64,000 bases of DNA from Welwitschia mirabilis (Eukaryota; Gnetophyta; Gnetopsida; Welwitschiales). The DNA lies in the NCBI GenBank assembly GCA_051453625.1, contig JBOZIK010000001.1:154317529-154381528 (forward strand), written 5' to 3'. The notes beneath the pieces are model-generated. The model had not been told where the DNA came from. It was given only the letters and a program-made list of their open reading frames with translations, and did no database searches. Position numbers and translations under genes: made by a program. Every line of letters begins with the position of its first letter. The first letter of the stretch is position 1. Positions 1 to 12,149 of the stretch are shown here, piece by piece.

Positions 1-600
1 CGAAAGCCAACATCTCATTTCCTAACTAGCCGACATTGCACTATGAGAAGGCTGATGTTATACTTCCAGAGGGCAGATGTTGTAGTTCAAATATGACATC
101 ACACTCTCTTTCCAGTCAACATTGTAGTCCTAAAAGGTTTATGTCACACTTCAAAAGTTGACATCACATTTTTAGAGGGCTGATGTCACAGTCCCAAGGC
201 TAATGACACACTTGGCCAAAGTCACACTCGTGTGTTCGACATTGTACTTGGATGTCTGACGTCATACTTTAGTGCCTGATATTGTACTTAAGAGGTTGAC
301 ATCACACTTGGTTGACATTGCACTTAGGTGGATGAGGTCGCAGTTGGGTACCTGACGTTGCGCTTGGATGACCAACATCACACTTGGCTAACATCACACT
401 TAGGTGGTCGATGTCGCACTTAAGTACCTAATGTCATACTTGGATGCCTAATGTTGCACTCACCACTTGCCAGTACAAAGGCCCGACATCACACTTGAGG
501 ACCCGACATCATACTTAGAGACTCAATGTTGTACTTAGAGCTTGACATTGTAGTTAGTACATACACTTGCCAGCATCACACTTGAATTCCTAGTACCAAT
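1..600. repeat. Degenerate GACATC/GACGTC minisatellite
   Basis: Short variants of one motif recur over the whole stretch: GACATCACACTTGG, CTGATGTCACACTT, GACATTGTACTTAG, TGACGTTGCGCTTGGATG. The spacing is irregular, about 15-25 bases, so this is a diverged tandem repeat. It lies directly upstream of a chromovirus gag remnant and could be part of that element's leader or 5' LTR, or an independent minisatellite cut by the window edge. Several units preserve the palindrome GACGTC or its transition-decayed forms. No reading frame is visible. Confidence 0.75.
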
Positions 601-904
601 CCCTAAGATACATGGCAACACACAAGATTCCATTAGTAGTTGTTAACCACATCAGTAAGATGTTATGATAACTATACAAAACTATTTTTTATAACTACTA
701 GGTATTTATAGGTCCCTAATTGCCCTAGAAAAAAGTATAAAAAAGCAGCATGATCAAAAAAAAAAAAAAGAGAGGGAAGAGTATGTAGATACTTGCATAA
801 TTAGGTAAAAAGGTGTATGAGTTGAGGATAGTATCGAACCCACGAGTATATCATGGAACATAAGATCAATGAGTGAATAGATGTACTAGAAAACCACATT
901 AAAA
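601..904. other. Unclassified AT-rich spacer before gag
   Basis: No gene is seen. The stretch includes a TATA-like run (GGTATTTATAGG near 690), an A-tract at 757-770 and a short sequence with many stops that may be the 5' leader and start of the following gag remnant. It does not resemble the 3' LTR at 7376-7730, so the 5' LTR of that element seems to be missing. Confidence 0.4.
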
Positions 905-1810
905 AAATTCACTTACAACATAATCAGTTAGCTAGTAGGCTCAATGACCTTCTTTCTCACTTAGAAGAAAGGCCCACAGAAGCTACTCAGGGGGGATCCC
1001 TAGAACTGCCTTCTACATCAAGACAACATACTCCTACCAATGATGTCAACCTCTAGAATATACAGATGTGATTTTAAATACAGAGGCTAATCTTTAAGAT
1101 TTCTTGATAAATAGATCCAACCATTCCAATTTTGAACAATGAGAAGAAGAAGAGCTTGCTAGGATGATACACATATAAACCTATGAAGGAAAAGTTGACA
1201 TAAGTAAAGATACCATATCTTGGATATGGCAATTAGAGAACTACTTTGACCTTCGTACTATACCTCTAGAATGCATGTGTGTATATGTTGCTATATTTCT
1301 CATAGTAAATGCATAAGAATGATGGTCCAAGTACCAATATAAACATCCAAATAGGATACCATGGGATACATTTATTGAAAAATTTAAAAGGAAGTTCATT
1401 TTAGAGGATTTCATTGAAGACCAAATGGTGGAATTCCAGTGCCTACGCCTGAGTAAAAATCCCATAGATGAACATTGGTCAGATTTCTAGTGACTTATAA
1501 AATATCAGAAGAACTTTTTAAAGTGGCAGTTGATTAATAGCTTTATTAAAATCTTGCCACCCAAACTTTGAAGTGTCTTGTGCACTTTAGAAATCAAATC
1601 TATAGAGGATGCCTATCGAAAGATAAGGCACTATCTCCAATACCAATAGAATAGATGGATAGATCGATTACATCTAGGAGATAAACATCCTCCTTCAGCT
1701 AGACCACCAGTAAGGGAGTTATACAAAACTAACTTGACTTATCGTGAGTACCACAAGCAAGGCCACATAGCCAAGAGCTGTCCTTCCAAAGCACAAATAA
1801 CAAATATTAC
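905..1810 (+). pseudogene. Gypsy-A gag remnant (capsid and CCHC knuckle)
   Basis: Gag is the structural protein that packages element RNA in cytoplasmic virus-like particles. Conceptual reading gives a coiled N-terminus (LASRLNDLLSHLEERP), then the retrotransposon gag core at about 1310-1490 with EWWSKYQYKHPNRIPWDTF and EKFKRKFILEDF. The nucleocapsid zinc knuckle lies at 1740-1781 and reads YREYHKQGHIAKSC: both leading cysteines of the CX2CX4HX4C motif have become tyrosine, one TGT-to-TAT type change each. At least ten in-frame stops are present. The antisense 74-codon frame at 1241-1465 is a shadow of this region. Confidence 0.8.
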
Positions 1811-1849
1811 TCAACAAAATTAGCATCAACCTTCTTAGAATCATTCTAT

Positions 1850-4800
1850 GTCATCTAAATGCATTTATGTAGCCATTCAAATGGGTGTAATTCATAATCA
1901 ATATTCCATCTTCAAATTATATAGTTACATTTCATTTTTTATGTTACATTTTTGGTTGAAGTGATGCATCACATAATTTTATTTTACTATCTTTATTTTA
2001 TAAACTAAATATCCCCTCTTTTAAAGAATGAGATTTCAAAATCGGAGTTGTAGGGGGTAATGTTCTTATATAAGATGGGAATGTTGATTTCATTTCTTTT
2101 ATCATTCATGATTTATAATTTAGGGATAAGTTTTATGTTTTTAAAATTGGAGAATACCATGCCATTCTAGGAATTCCTTTCTTAGTTTGATACAATTTTC
2201 AAATTAACTTCTGCCATAAAGCATTGAGGATATCCCATTCATTTTATGAATGAATTTTTCAAGGGGAGGAAAAGAATAAGAAGATCTTTTTAACCTTACC
2301 CAAATAAATTGCTAAATTTATTAAAAATAAATAGATGTTCATTGCCTTAGTACAAGTAGAAGATCATAAAAAATACATGTACATACTAAAAGAACTGAAG
2401 GAGTTCTTAGATGTATTTGAATATTCAAAAATTCACCCACCAAAGAGAAAGGTACATCATGCAATCAATTTAGTACAACCAATAGCTAGAGCACCTTATC
2501 ATTTCTCAGTGATAGAATTAAGAGAATTGAAGTTACAAATCGAATAACTACTGCTGAAAGGAAAAATTCATCCTAGTATATTACCATAAAGGGCATTAGT
2601 ATTATTTGTTAAAAAGAAGGATGATACCTTGCAGCTATGCATTGACTACAGACAACTCAACAAATTAATCATAAAAAAAAGATATTCCTTACCATAGATT
2701 AATGACCTATTGGACTAGTTACAAGGAGTCAAGTACTTTTTAAAGATCAATTTAAAATCCGACTACCATCAAATCCATATCAAATATGAAGACATCTATA
2801 AGACTACTTTTAGAAAAAGATATGGATATTGCAAATTCGCATTAATTTTTTTCATTATAACAAATGCCCTAGCCACTTTTAGGAGTTTAATAAATGATGT
2901 TTTTCAACTATACTTAAATAAATTTATGGTTGTCTTTTTAGATGAGATCTTAATATATTCTAAAAAATAGGATGATCATATTACACATTTGAGAAAAGTG
3001 ATACAGGTTTTCTTGAAGCATAAATTCAAGGTAAAATTAAGAAAATGCGAATTCTTCAAAATGAAAATTAGTTATTTGGGATATATCATCTCCATCAAAG
3101 GAATTACAATAGACCCAGCTAAAGTTCAAGTCATAAGGGAATGACCAGGATTAAAGGATGCCACTCAAGTATAGAGTTTCTTAGGATTGACCGACTTCTA
3201 TTGGAAATTTGTTCTAGGATTTTCTTAAATTACGACATCATTATTAGATTTGACTAAAGCAACAAATACATTCTAGTTAGATGATAAATTCAAGGAGGCA
3301 TTTCCCAGATTAGAGTTACTACTCATAACCATACTAGTCCTCAAGATTGCGGATATAAGCAAATCATTTACAGTTATCACAAATACTTCTACCCAAGGAA
3401 TAGGAGACGTGCTTAGTCAAGATGACTAGGTAATTGCATATAACTCATGAAAGCTAAACCAACATAAGAAGAACTATACTGTACATGAGTTGAAACTATT
3501 AGTCATAGTGCATGCCTTAAAAGTTTGGAGGCATTATCTTGTGTGAAGTAAATTCCTCCTCAAAATACATCATAAAAGTTTAGATTATTTTTATAAACAA
3601 CTCCTTCTAAATATGCAATAGAAGTGATTGGATTAATTACTTATAGAGTATGATTTCAAGTTGTAGTACACACCTAAAAAGGAGAATAAAGTAGCAAATG
3701 CTTTAAGTAGAATGTGGTGTATATTAGCTACCACTATCACATATGACTTATCCACCTTCCTTAAAACTTTTTTGAAAGAAGATCCATACTTCAAGGACAT
3801 ATACCAATAGGTTCAAGAAGAAAAGGAAATAGACATATACATGATTTCACAAGATGGATTCCTTATGAAGAGAAGATGACTATGCATTCCACAAGACTCA
3901 TGGAGAAGGAGGTTAATGTCTGAATTACATGAAGTTTCTTATGCAAGACATCTAGTATTTGTTAGAAAATACCACCCATTGCAAAAATATTACTATTAGC
4001 CTAGAATGGAAGCAGACTTAAAAGAATACATCCACAACTATCCTATATGCTAGAAGATGAAAATTGACTAAGGAAGACCCATTGGACTTCTTCAGCCATT
4101 GGGAATACCACAATGGAAATGAGAAGAGATATCTATGGATTTCATTACTGAGTTACCTCTTACTAATAAACAACATAATGCAATTTTTATTCATGTAGAA
4201 AAGTTGATTAAGATGGCTTACTTTATTATAGTCTGAAGTACTAATACAGCTTAAGAATTAGCCCTCTATTTTATACAGAAAATTTTTAGATTACATGGTG
4301 CATCTTAGATTATAGTATCTGATCAAAATTCAAAGTTCTTATTCAAATTTTGGTAAAGCTTATTTCACCACTTATGTATCAAGCTCAATTTCAGTACAGC
4401 TTATCACCCAGAAATAGATGACCAAAGAGAAAGGGTAAATCATATATTGGAAGATATCTTAAGGTGCTATGTAGTAAGAAGGTCTAAATAATGGGAGAAT
4501 TACCTACATCTAGAAGAATTTGCTTATAATTAAACCTTCTAGACTTTTATTCACTATTTACCATTTGAAGAAATGTATGGTAGATTTTGTTCTACACCTG
4601 TTACATGATTAGATCCTTCACAAAGGTCATAAAAGATAGCACCCTTAAAATTAAAAATGATGGAAGAAGTAATCAATAAAATTAAAATATAGCTATAGGA
4701 AATACAAGATCGATATAAGAAGTATTATGATTAGAGACATTAGATCCATGTATTTCAAATAGGTGAACAAGTACTATTAAGAATCAAGCCGAAAAAAAAC

Positions 4801-5190
4801 TCCTTGAAAATGGGAAAATATAGCAAACTAGCACCACAATTCTGTGGTCCTTTCAAGATTATTGAAAAGATTGGGGATGTAGCATACAAATTAGAGCTTC
4901 CTCCTCAAATGTCCTAATTAAATCTAGATTTTCATGTGAGCACTATGAAATCATATCATAAAGATAGAAAGTAAGACTACACCTTGAACTAGTGACATAT
5001 CATGCTCAAACCCAATCTAACTTTTGTGGTTCAACCAGGAAAAGTTCTAAGTATCAGATCTAGGAAATTAAGAAATAAAAGAATAAAAAAAGTAATTATT
5101 CAATGGACCCATTGTAATTAAAAAACATGGGAAAATAGGAAGTACATGCAAGAAATCTTTCCTAGATCTTTTAACAATAAAGCTTGATAT
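1850..5190 (+). pseudogene. Gypsy-A pol remnant (PR-RT-RNase H-INT-tail)
   Basis: The protease end is seen as AILGIPFL at 2161-2184. RT starts near 2335 and has [46 protein letters not shown] and, at 2935-2961, FLDEILIYS; the second catalytic Asp of the usual F-D-D block is Glu here. RNase H ends with KVANALSRMW near 3691-3720. Integrase has the ISMDFITELPLT block (~4130-4160), a VSDQNSKF block (~4315) and AYHPEIDDQRERVN (~4400). The C-terminus (~5040-5170) with RNKRIKKVIIQW and TWE resembles a chromodomain. Only the 70-codon piece 2335-2547 stays open for long. Stops are mostly TAG or TAA at expected Gln or Trp positions. Confidence 0.88.
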
Positions 5191-5311
5191 GCCATTTTTA
5201 TTGTATTATCAATGTATCTATAATTAAATAATATCTCCTCTTTTCCATTCTGTCTTGTAGATCCTATAGAAAATAATTTGAAGAAACATGATTTTAGAAG
5301 TGATGCAAATC

Positions 5312-5411
5312 NNNNNNNNNNNNNNNNNNNNNNNNNNNNNNNNNNNNNNNNNNNNNNNNNNNNNNNNNNNNNNNNNNNNNNNNNNNNNNNNNNNNNNNNN
5401 NNNNNNNNNNN
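5312..5411. other. Assembly gap, exactly 100 N
   Basis: The run of N is exactly 100 bases, the usual placeholder for a gap of unknown size. The sequence on its left ends just past the pol tail, and the sequence on its right restarts inside RNase H, so homologous DNA is present on both sides. Confidence 0.97.
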
Positions 5412-7190
5412 GGAGCTGTACTTAGCTAAGATGATCAGGTGATTGCATATGAATCATGGAAGTTGAACCAGCATGAGAAGAACTACCTTGTACATGACTT
5501 GGACCTATTAGCCATATGCGTGCCTTAAAAGTTTGGAGGTATTACCTTTTAGGAAATGAATTCTTCCTTTAAAAAAATCATAAAATATTAGAGTATTTTT
5601 AAAAATAGTCCCTTCTGAATATATGAAAAAGGATATGGGGTGAGTTACTTATAGAATATGATTTCAAGTTGCAGTATACCCTTGGAAAGGAGAACAAAGT
5701 AGCAGACACTTTGACCAGGATGTGGTGTATGTTAACTACCACTGTCACAGTCAACTTGGCTGACTTCCTTAGAAATTCTTTGAAAAAAGATCCATACTTC
5801 AAACATATATTCCAATAGGTTTAATAAGGAAGAGAAGTAAACACCTACATGATCTCATAAGATGGATTTCTTCTAGAGAAAAGACAATTGTACATCCCAT
5901 AAGGTCCATGAAGAAGGAAGCTAATGTCTGAACTACTTGAAGTTACTTATGCAAGACATCTAGAATTTGTTAAAAATTACCACCAATTGTGGAAATATTA
6001 CTTTTGGCCTAGAATAAAGGAAAAATTAAAGGAATATATCTATAACTATTCTATATGCCAGTAGATGAAAGTCAACCAAGGAAGACCCATTGGACTCCTT
6101 TAGCCATTAGAAGTATCAAAATGGAAATGGAAAGAAATATCTATGGATTTCATCACTGTGTTACCCCTCACTAATAAATATCATGATGTACTTTTTGTTT
6201 TTGTAGATAGTTTAACTAAAATGGCCAACTTCATTACAGTCCGAAGTACCAATACAATGGAAGAACTAGCTCTTTGTTTTATATAGGAAGTTTTCAGACT
6301 ACATGGTGTACCTCAAGTCATAATATTTGATCAAGATCCAAAATTCTTATCTGAATTTTGGCAAAACTTCTTTCACTATTTAGGTATGAAGCTCAGTTTC
6401 AGCATTTCTTATCACCCAAACACAGATGGTCAAATAGAAAGGATAAATTATAGATTGAAAGATACCTTAAGATGTTATGTAGTAGGCAAGCCCAAGCAAT
6501 GGGAGAACCACCTTCATCTAGCATAATTCACTTATAATCATACATTCCAAACATCCATCCATTGTTCACCATTCAAAGCAATGTATGAAAGAAAGTATTC
6601 TACACTTGTTACATGGTCAGATCCTTCATAAAGATCAAAAAAAAATAGTGCCCTTAGAATTAAAAATGATGGAGGAAGTGTCAATAAAATAAAACAACAA
6701 TTATAAGTAGTATAAGATCAGTATAAAAAGTACTACAATCAGAAGCATCAGCCCAATATATTTCAGATAGGTGAACAAGTACTGTTAAGAATTAAATCAG
6801 AAAGGGATTTCTTAAAAATGGGAAAGTACAACAAACTAGCATCATGATTTTGTAAACCTTTCAAGATCATTGAGAAGATTAGAGATCTAGGATATAAATT
6901 AGATCTTCCTTCTTAAATGTCCCAAATACATTTAGTTTTTCATGTGAGCACTACAAAACCCTATCATAAAGATAGAAATCAAGATTACACCTTAAGCTAG
7001 CAATATATCATGCTCAAACGCAATTTAAATTTTATGGTTCAACCAAAAAAAGTCTTACGTATCAGATCTATACAATTAAGAAACAAAAGGATAAACATAG
7101 TACTTATTCAATAGACCCATTGTAATTAATAGATATGGGAAAAGAGGAAGTACATGCAGGAAACCTTCCACAAAATTTTTAATAATGAAA
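5412..7190 (+). pseudogene. Second Gypsy-A RNase H-integrase-tail copy
   Basis: This stretch repeats 3408-5311 at an offset of 2004 bases. It starts in RNase H (DDQVIAYESWKLNQHEKNY), continues through integrase (ISMDFITVLPLT near 6135, YHPNTDGQIERIN near 6410-6450) and ends in a basic tail with TWE-like remains. The two copies differ at many positions and each has stops the other lacks: 3427-3429 is TAG where 5436-5438 is CAG, and 5427-5429 is TAA where 3418-3420 is CAA. They are therefore old independent paralogues rather than one sequence assembled twice. The antisense frame at 5599-5802 is a shadow. Confidence 0.83.
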
Positions 7191-7362
7191 AAGTCTGATA
7201 TACCATTTTTGTATTGTATATTATATTTGTACTTGTAATTAAGTAATATCTCTTCTTTCTCGATATGTCTTGTAGATCCTACAGAAAATAATTTAGAGGA
7301 GCATGGACTCAGAAATAATATAGAACAAGGAGAGGCTGTAATCGAGGATGAGAATAATTCCT

Positions 7363-7375
7363 AAGAGGAAGGAAA
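7363..7375 (+). promoter_or_regulatory. Polypurine tract of Gypsy-A
   Basis: AAGAGGAAGGAAA is a 13-base purine run directly abutting the TG that starts the 3' LTR, the position required for plus-strand DNA priming. The minus-strand relative at the right edge has an equivalent run (63547-63559 read on the minus strand). Confidence 0.8.
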
Positions 7376-7730
7376 TGTAATTTCCAAAATCACTAAATGT
7401 TTAATGATGCATGTTAAGTGCTAACGAAGTGTGATTAACAAGAGATATGTATGGGCATGACCCAAAACATGTAAATATATGTCCTTTCATTATGTAATAT
7501 AAGTCTATTGCATTAGGTGGGGGTGGATAAACTAGGTGGATGTAATCAACGACAAGCTTAGCTGATCCCGAAGAGTCCCAGGAGGGGGACTAAGATCGTA
7601 GTCCATGTGTTTATCTATAACCACTAGTCCAAGGACATTTGATAATGATGTGAAATGTAATATGTTGTTATCAATAATTAAAGCCTATTTTCCTCTAAAT
7701 TGTTCCTTGTTATTTCTTTGAATCCTAATA
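7376..7730 (+). repeat. 3' LTR of Gypsy-A (355 bp)
   Basis: It begins TGTAATTTCCAAAATCAC right after the polypurine tract and ends about CCTAATA (a TG...CA LTR with the last C changed to T). Blocks GGTGGGGGTGGATAAACTAGG, GTGGATGTAATCAACGACAAG and ATAACCACTAGTCCAAGG match the minus-strand LTR at 63168-63546, which fixes its extent. An AATTAAAG polyadenylation-like signal lies near 7678-7685. It is richer in GC than its surroundings. Confidence 0.78.
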
Positions 7731-9762
7731 TATTATTTTAAAATATTCCTTTTTAGTAAAATGATCTTAAAATAGTAAAAGGGAACATTACAATAATGGA
7801 CAAATTAATTAGCCATGATTTGAGATATGTTCATCATTTTAATTTTTAATCCTAGTGATTTAGTACTTTTAAATATAGTTTAAGTAGAACTAAGCCATTC
7901 TAGGTTGTAAGTATCTCTAAAGAAAAATGAATGTTTTTGTTGGTCATAAAACAATATTTTAGCATATAAGATATTCACTTATTTAGTTAGTACATTTTTG
8001 TTATTAGAATAAAATAAAATTTATTTATTTCATGTTCATTAGAAGTAAGAATGTCACAAATAGAAAATGTACTAAGTGTTCATTATTTAGACACTCTAGG
8101 TTCTTTTAAGAAATTTTTTTATTCATATCATAATGCTCACTAACTTTATTTACCTTCACCTATGGCTTTATTAGATGGTCATATTTTCTTGGATACATCT
8201 TTAGTTATAAGTGATTTCTTCTAATTTTAGAACTATTAGCTAGATTTTAATCTATCTCATTCTTCTTTAGATTATTTAGTCATGAAAATTTCTTCACATA
8301 TCATTTAAGTAGGTTGGTTATTTTGCATAAAAAATATACATTAAAAAAATAATAATTCTTAAATATTTAAAATCATGTTAGGTACTTTCAAAATAAAAAT
8401 TATTTAAAACATCTAAAGGTAGTATAAAAGGGCTCATTGTTATGTTATGTAAAATATAGTATTTATCATGTAAACATATTTATTTTTCATGATGGAAAGT
8501 ATTCTTTCACAAACTCATAGGTCAGACTCTTTATAATCTAACTAAATAAGGTTTTAAGGGATGTATCCAAAATTTAGATTTTTATTTTTAAGAAAAAAAG
8601 AGAGAAGATTTTATCTTAATTTTAGATTTATTAATTCATAGGATACTTAGTAACATTTTTCTTATGGATGTAATAAGGACAAAGGCTCCTCATACAAGTC
8701 TAGTAATCAAAGCTTTCATAATATTTGGATTATTAAGTAAGACAATATTTCTTAGCCTGATAGGAACATGAGAAAATGTAATTATTACATTTTATCCCAA
8801 TTTAGCATAGCTATAAGAAGTGGAACTTAAAACCATGGACTTTATATGATGTTAGTTAGACTAAGGGATATAAATATATGGAGAAAGATGTGAAAATACA
8901 TAATCTAACAATTATACTATTAAAAACTAAAGAATGAATTAAACAATTATATGAAAAAAAGATTTAGTCCTTTATATGGGATGGAGTTCCCTCCATTATA
9001 CATGCCTTACTAAGAGAAAATACAGGCATGATCTATGTCCCTAATAAAGGAATGAATACCTACTTAAATAAAGAAAAATAAAGGAAAAATAAACTATCTT
9101 TTAACATATGCTTAACAAACTAATATAAGACTTATGATCCTTTAGAGTATCCTTCATAACTTTAGCATTTTCCTCTAATTTTACCTTATAGGTGTAAAAC
9201 TCAAGGTCTATTTTTTAAATATTAAGGAATATACCCTATAGGTTTCTTATATTTTTAAAATTCAAATAAGAATTATTTAATTTTTAAGTTCTAAAAAGTA
9301 AAAATTACTATAGAATATGATTTATATTTGTCTAACTTTGCATATTTGTTTATACTTTATTTTTATATATTTGATCTCTTACAATTTAGTACATAATTAA
9401 TTTTAAGGCTATAAATATGGTATTTATCATTGAAATATTATTAACCATTTTTTAATTTTTGAAAATGTTATTAAAAAGTACTAACTTATAATATTTTATT
9501 TATAGGACATCTTGAACTTTTTAACTTTCTTGAAAATCAAATAGCTTAAAGGATCAATTTCATCATCTAAATCACTTATTCCTATGATGTTTTTAGGAGG
9601 ATTAGATCCCAAGAGAAGTGAATTAAAAATTATAGTATAAATTGTTACATTTACCTTATACCATGACTGAAGTCAAACTATTAGTCCAAGCTCAAAACTA
9701 GAGCTTAAGTAAATTAAAGATTACATATATAAAATATTACAACTAGAAGATTTATTAGTAAC
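7731..9762. other. Unclassified AT-rich sequence
   Basis: About 2 kb of very AT-rich DNA with no frame longer than about 60 codons, no recognisable protein motif and no repeat that I could match elsewhere in the window. It is probably decayed transposon sequence flanked by two elements, but nothing seen here proves that. Confidence 0.5.
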
Positions 9763-11138
9763 TAATAACATATAAAAATTGACAATTATTTCAAGTACTT
9801 TAGACCAATTTATTACAAGTAAAGATATTAAATTAATTATATTATGATAAAAATATGTATTCTATCATTTTTTTATATCATGTTTATTTTTCCATGATAA
9901 TTTTAGGAATTTTTTGGAGCACATTCACAAATTGAAGCTAATGTTGCTAAAAACACTGACGATGATGGTTACTTGTATAATGGTAGTGATTAGATAAGAG
10001 CAATTATATTCAAACTTATTTTACAATTTTCATGGAAAAGATAGTTGTTTTTTATTATGAGCTTTTATTATGAGCTTAGTTAATTACTACATCAAAATCA
10101 ATTATTATCTTCAATGATATATGGTAGTAATGCTAGAAGACATGTAATAGTAACATGTGGTAGTGTCATGTGGAGGGAACACTAGAGACATATGGTAATA
10201 ACACTAGGTAGTGGATGAATCTAACTGTAAAGGCTATGTATTTGACTCAGCATGATAACCTTTACCAAAGGAAGATCTAATCACTCTACCTAATTCTATG
10301 TAGCAAATAATTCTAACCAATCCACATAGAAAAAATAACAAAGATCCCCAACAACCCCAAACTCAACTTCCTCTAGAAAAGGGCTACGCATCTTAATTAT
10401 CATACCATATAATTCATTACTAGATGGAAGTGGTTATGCTTGGAGGAAGAACTTCTTTACCATTTCTTTCTAGTTTTTCTCCTAAAAATGAACTAGCCTT
10501 AAGAATAGCTTAATGTTTTATTGCAAGCTTTAAATGTCTTTCATTAATATATTGTATTTTTTATTTTAATAATAAAAGTTAATAGGTTTTCATTTCTTGA
10601 TTATTAGTCTTTAGTTAATTAATGCTGATAATGCTTAATTTGAAGCTATATGTTTATGCTAAGTTATTTATATTTCTAAGTGAGTCTATATTGTTTATAT
10701 TTTGATTTCAAAATTTATACTTATTTGATATTTTCTAGTATTTATATCCTACTTATCATTCTTATGATTACACTCTAAAATACCAAAGTGATAAAGGAAT
10801 GTGATAAAGGGATTTCACCACCACTCATATAATGAATGAGATTATGTCATTAGAATTCAATCCACAATAAAATTAGCATGATTAAGATTTAACTATGAAA
10901 TTACATCATATCTTTGAATAGAGATATCTATTTGTTTATATATTTAAGTTAGTCCTTTGAGTGCTAATTCTCTTTTCCTACTCTTATCTTGTGAATTCAT
11001 TGTTACTTTTGAAATTATTTTAATCTCTTTGCTAGTTTATTAAAGTGTTGTATCATTACTATTACTTTTATCTTGATTTATCCCTATATATCGAATGACA
11101 CTAAACTTTGCTTTACAAAGATTGCTCTTAAATAGCTT
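9763..11138 (+). repeat. 5' LTR of the non-autonomous element
   Basis: Aligns with 16467-17809 along most of its length. Shared blocks include TAACATATAAAAATTGACAA / TAACATGTAAAAATTAACAA, CATGTGGTAGTGTCATGTGG / CATGTGGTAGTAGCATGTG, GGGATTTCACCACCACT and ATGAGATTATGTCA. The TATA box is decayed here (CTCTAGAAAAGGGC at 10371) although it is intact in the 3' LTR. The 3' boundary is uncertain within about 25 bases before the primer site. Confidence 0.78.
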
Positions 11139-11140
11139 TT

Positions 11141-11158
11141 TGATACCATTGCTAGGGA
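11141..11158 (+). promoter_or_regulatory. Primer-binding site (tRNA-Asp type)
   Basis: TGATACCATTGCTAGGGA matches TGGCGCCGTTGCCGGGGA, which is complementary to the 3' end of plant tRNA-Asp, with all mismatches being transitions. It directly follows the end of the left LTR, preceded by the typical TTTT. Confidence 0.75.
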
Positions 11159-12149
11159 TAATGACTTAGTATCTTTATAGTAGGCACCCACAGATTTTTA
11201 TTTTTTTTGAATCATAAATTTTAATATTTTTATTTTCTTACATTTTCTAGTAGTTGGTAGTGATCCATTTTCATTGACACCCAAACTGGTTTAATTTTTC
11301 TTTTAGATTTTTGCATGTCTTTTAGTTTTTACTTTTTAATAAGGGGTCTTAGTACTTTCTAATGGTAAACAATTGGTTTATTTTTTCAAGTTCTTTTAAG
11401 TTCTCATTAACATTTTAGCTCTAACCTAAAATATATTATCACATCCATCTTTATATATATAGGACTAACTAGTTTGTATAGGTTTCACTACCTAGTTTCT
11501 CTCACACCAAGGATGAATCATTAGAAATTAAGAAAATCAAAGAAATTGAGAACCTTGAAAACATAAAAGAATATTCTTCACTATCTCTTCTTATTCTAAA
11601 TTTTTTAAATTATTATATATTTTACTTTCAGTTTTGTATGTATTTGAATTCAAGTTTTAATTTCTATAGTTTTTAAAATTCTTGTTTTCTTAGGGTTTAT
11701 TTGTGATTCTTATTTCCTATCCACACTGCCATTTCATTTTCTACTATTTATTTTTTATGGATTGATACATGAATTAATTTACATAGATAAGAACATAACA
11801 TCATTTGATTTTTGAGCCATTCAGGCTTAAATAACTAATGCTACTAGTAGACCTCACCGGGGTTGCCATATATTTTGTGTTAAACATCTCAAAATTTATC
11901 ATAAAACCTCATTTAAATCTTTTAAATTCTTTATATTATCAAATCCCCTCTAAAACCTTATAATTATATGGAAATTTGATATTAATAATGGATTCTATAG
12001 ACCTTCATCTAAACATTTACATGGGATGAAGATGTAATCCTTTCAAGAGATTATATGAAATGCCTTCTAAAACATAATCAGACTCGAACATTGAAAGAAC
12101 ATCTTTTTTTGGGAACTTTAGAGGCCCTTAATATTTTGCTAATTAACCT

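Larger units (their letters stand above)
790..7730 (+). mobile_element. Decayed Ty3/gypsy chromovirus ('Gypsy-A')
   Basis: Order on the plus strand is gag, zinc knuckle, protease, reverse transcriptase, RNase H, integrase, a C-terminal chromodomain-like stretch, polypurine tract and 3' LTR, which is the standard chromovirus layout. It is interrupted by a 100-base N gap (5312-5411), after which RNase H-integrase-tail sequence occurs a second time. Every frame has multiple stops and frameshifts, so the element is dead. A 5' LTR matching the 3' LTR was not found. A second copy of the family, on the minus strand, runs off the right edge of the window (63168-64000). Confidence 0.85.

Noticed and set aside
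1-600. CRISPR-like array
   Set aside because: Units and spacing are irregular, spacers are absent and the context is a plant nuclear genome.
830-850. GTATCGAACCCACGAG resembling the complement of a tRNA T-arm (tRNA gene or primer site)
   Set aside because: No cloverleaf can be built around it, and it is not next to a definable LTR end.
1241-1465. 74-codon minus-strand ORF
   Set aside because: Antisense shadow of the gag core, which is clearly readable on the plus strand.
5599-5802. 67-codon minus-strand ORF
   Set aside because: Antisense to the RNase H part of the second Gypsy-A pol copy.
7490-7620. GC-richer block suggesting an organellar insertion
   Set aside because: It recurs with flanking homology at 63290-63440 as part of an LTR next to a polypurine tract.
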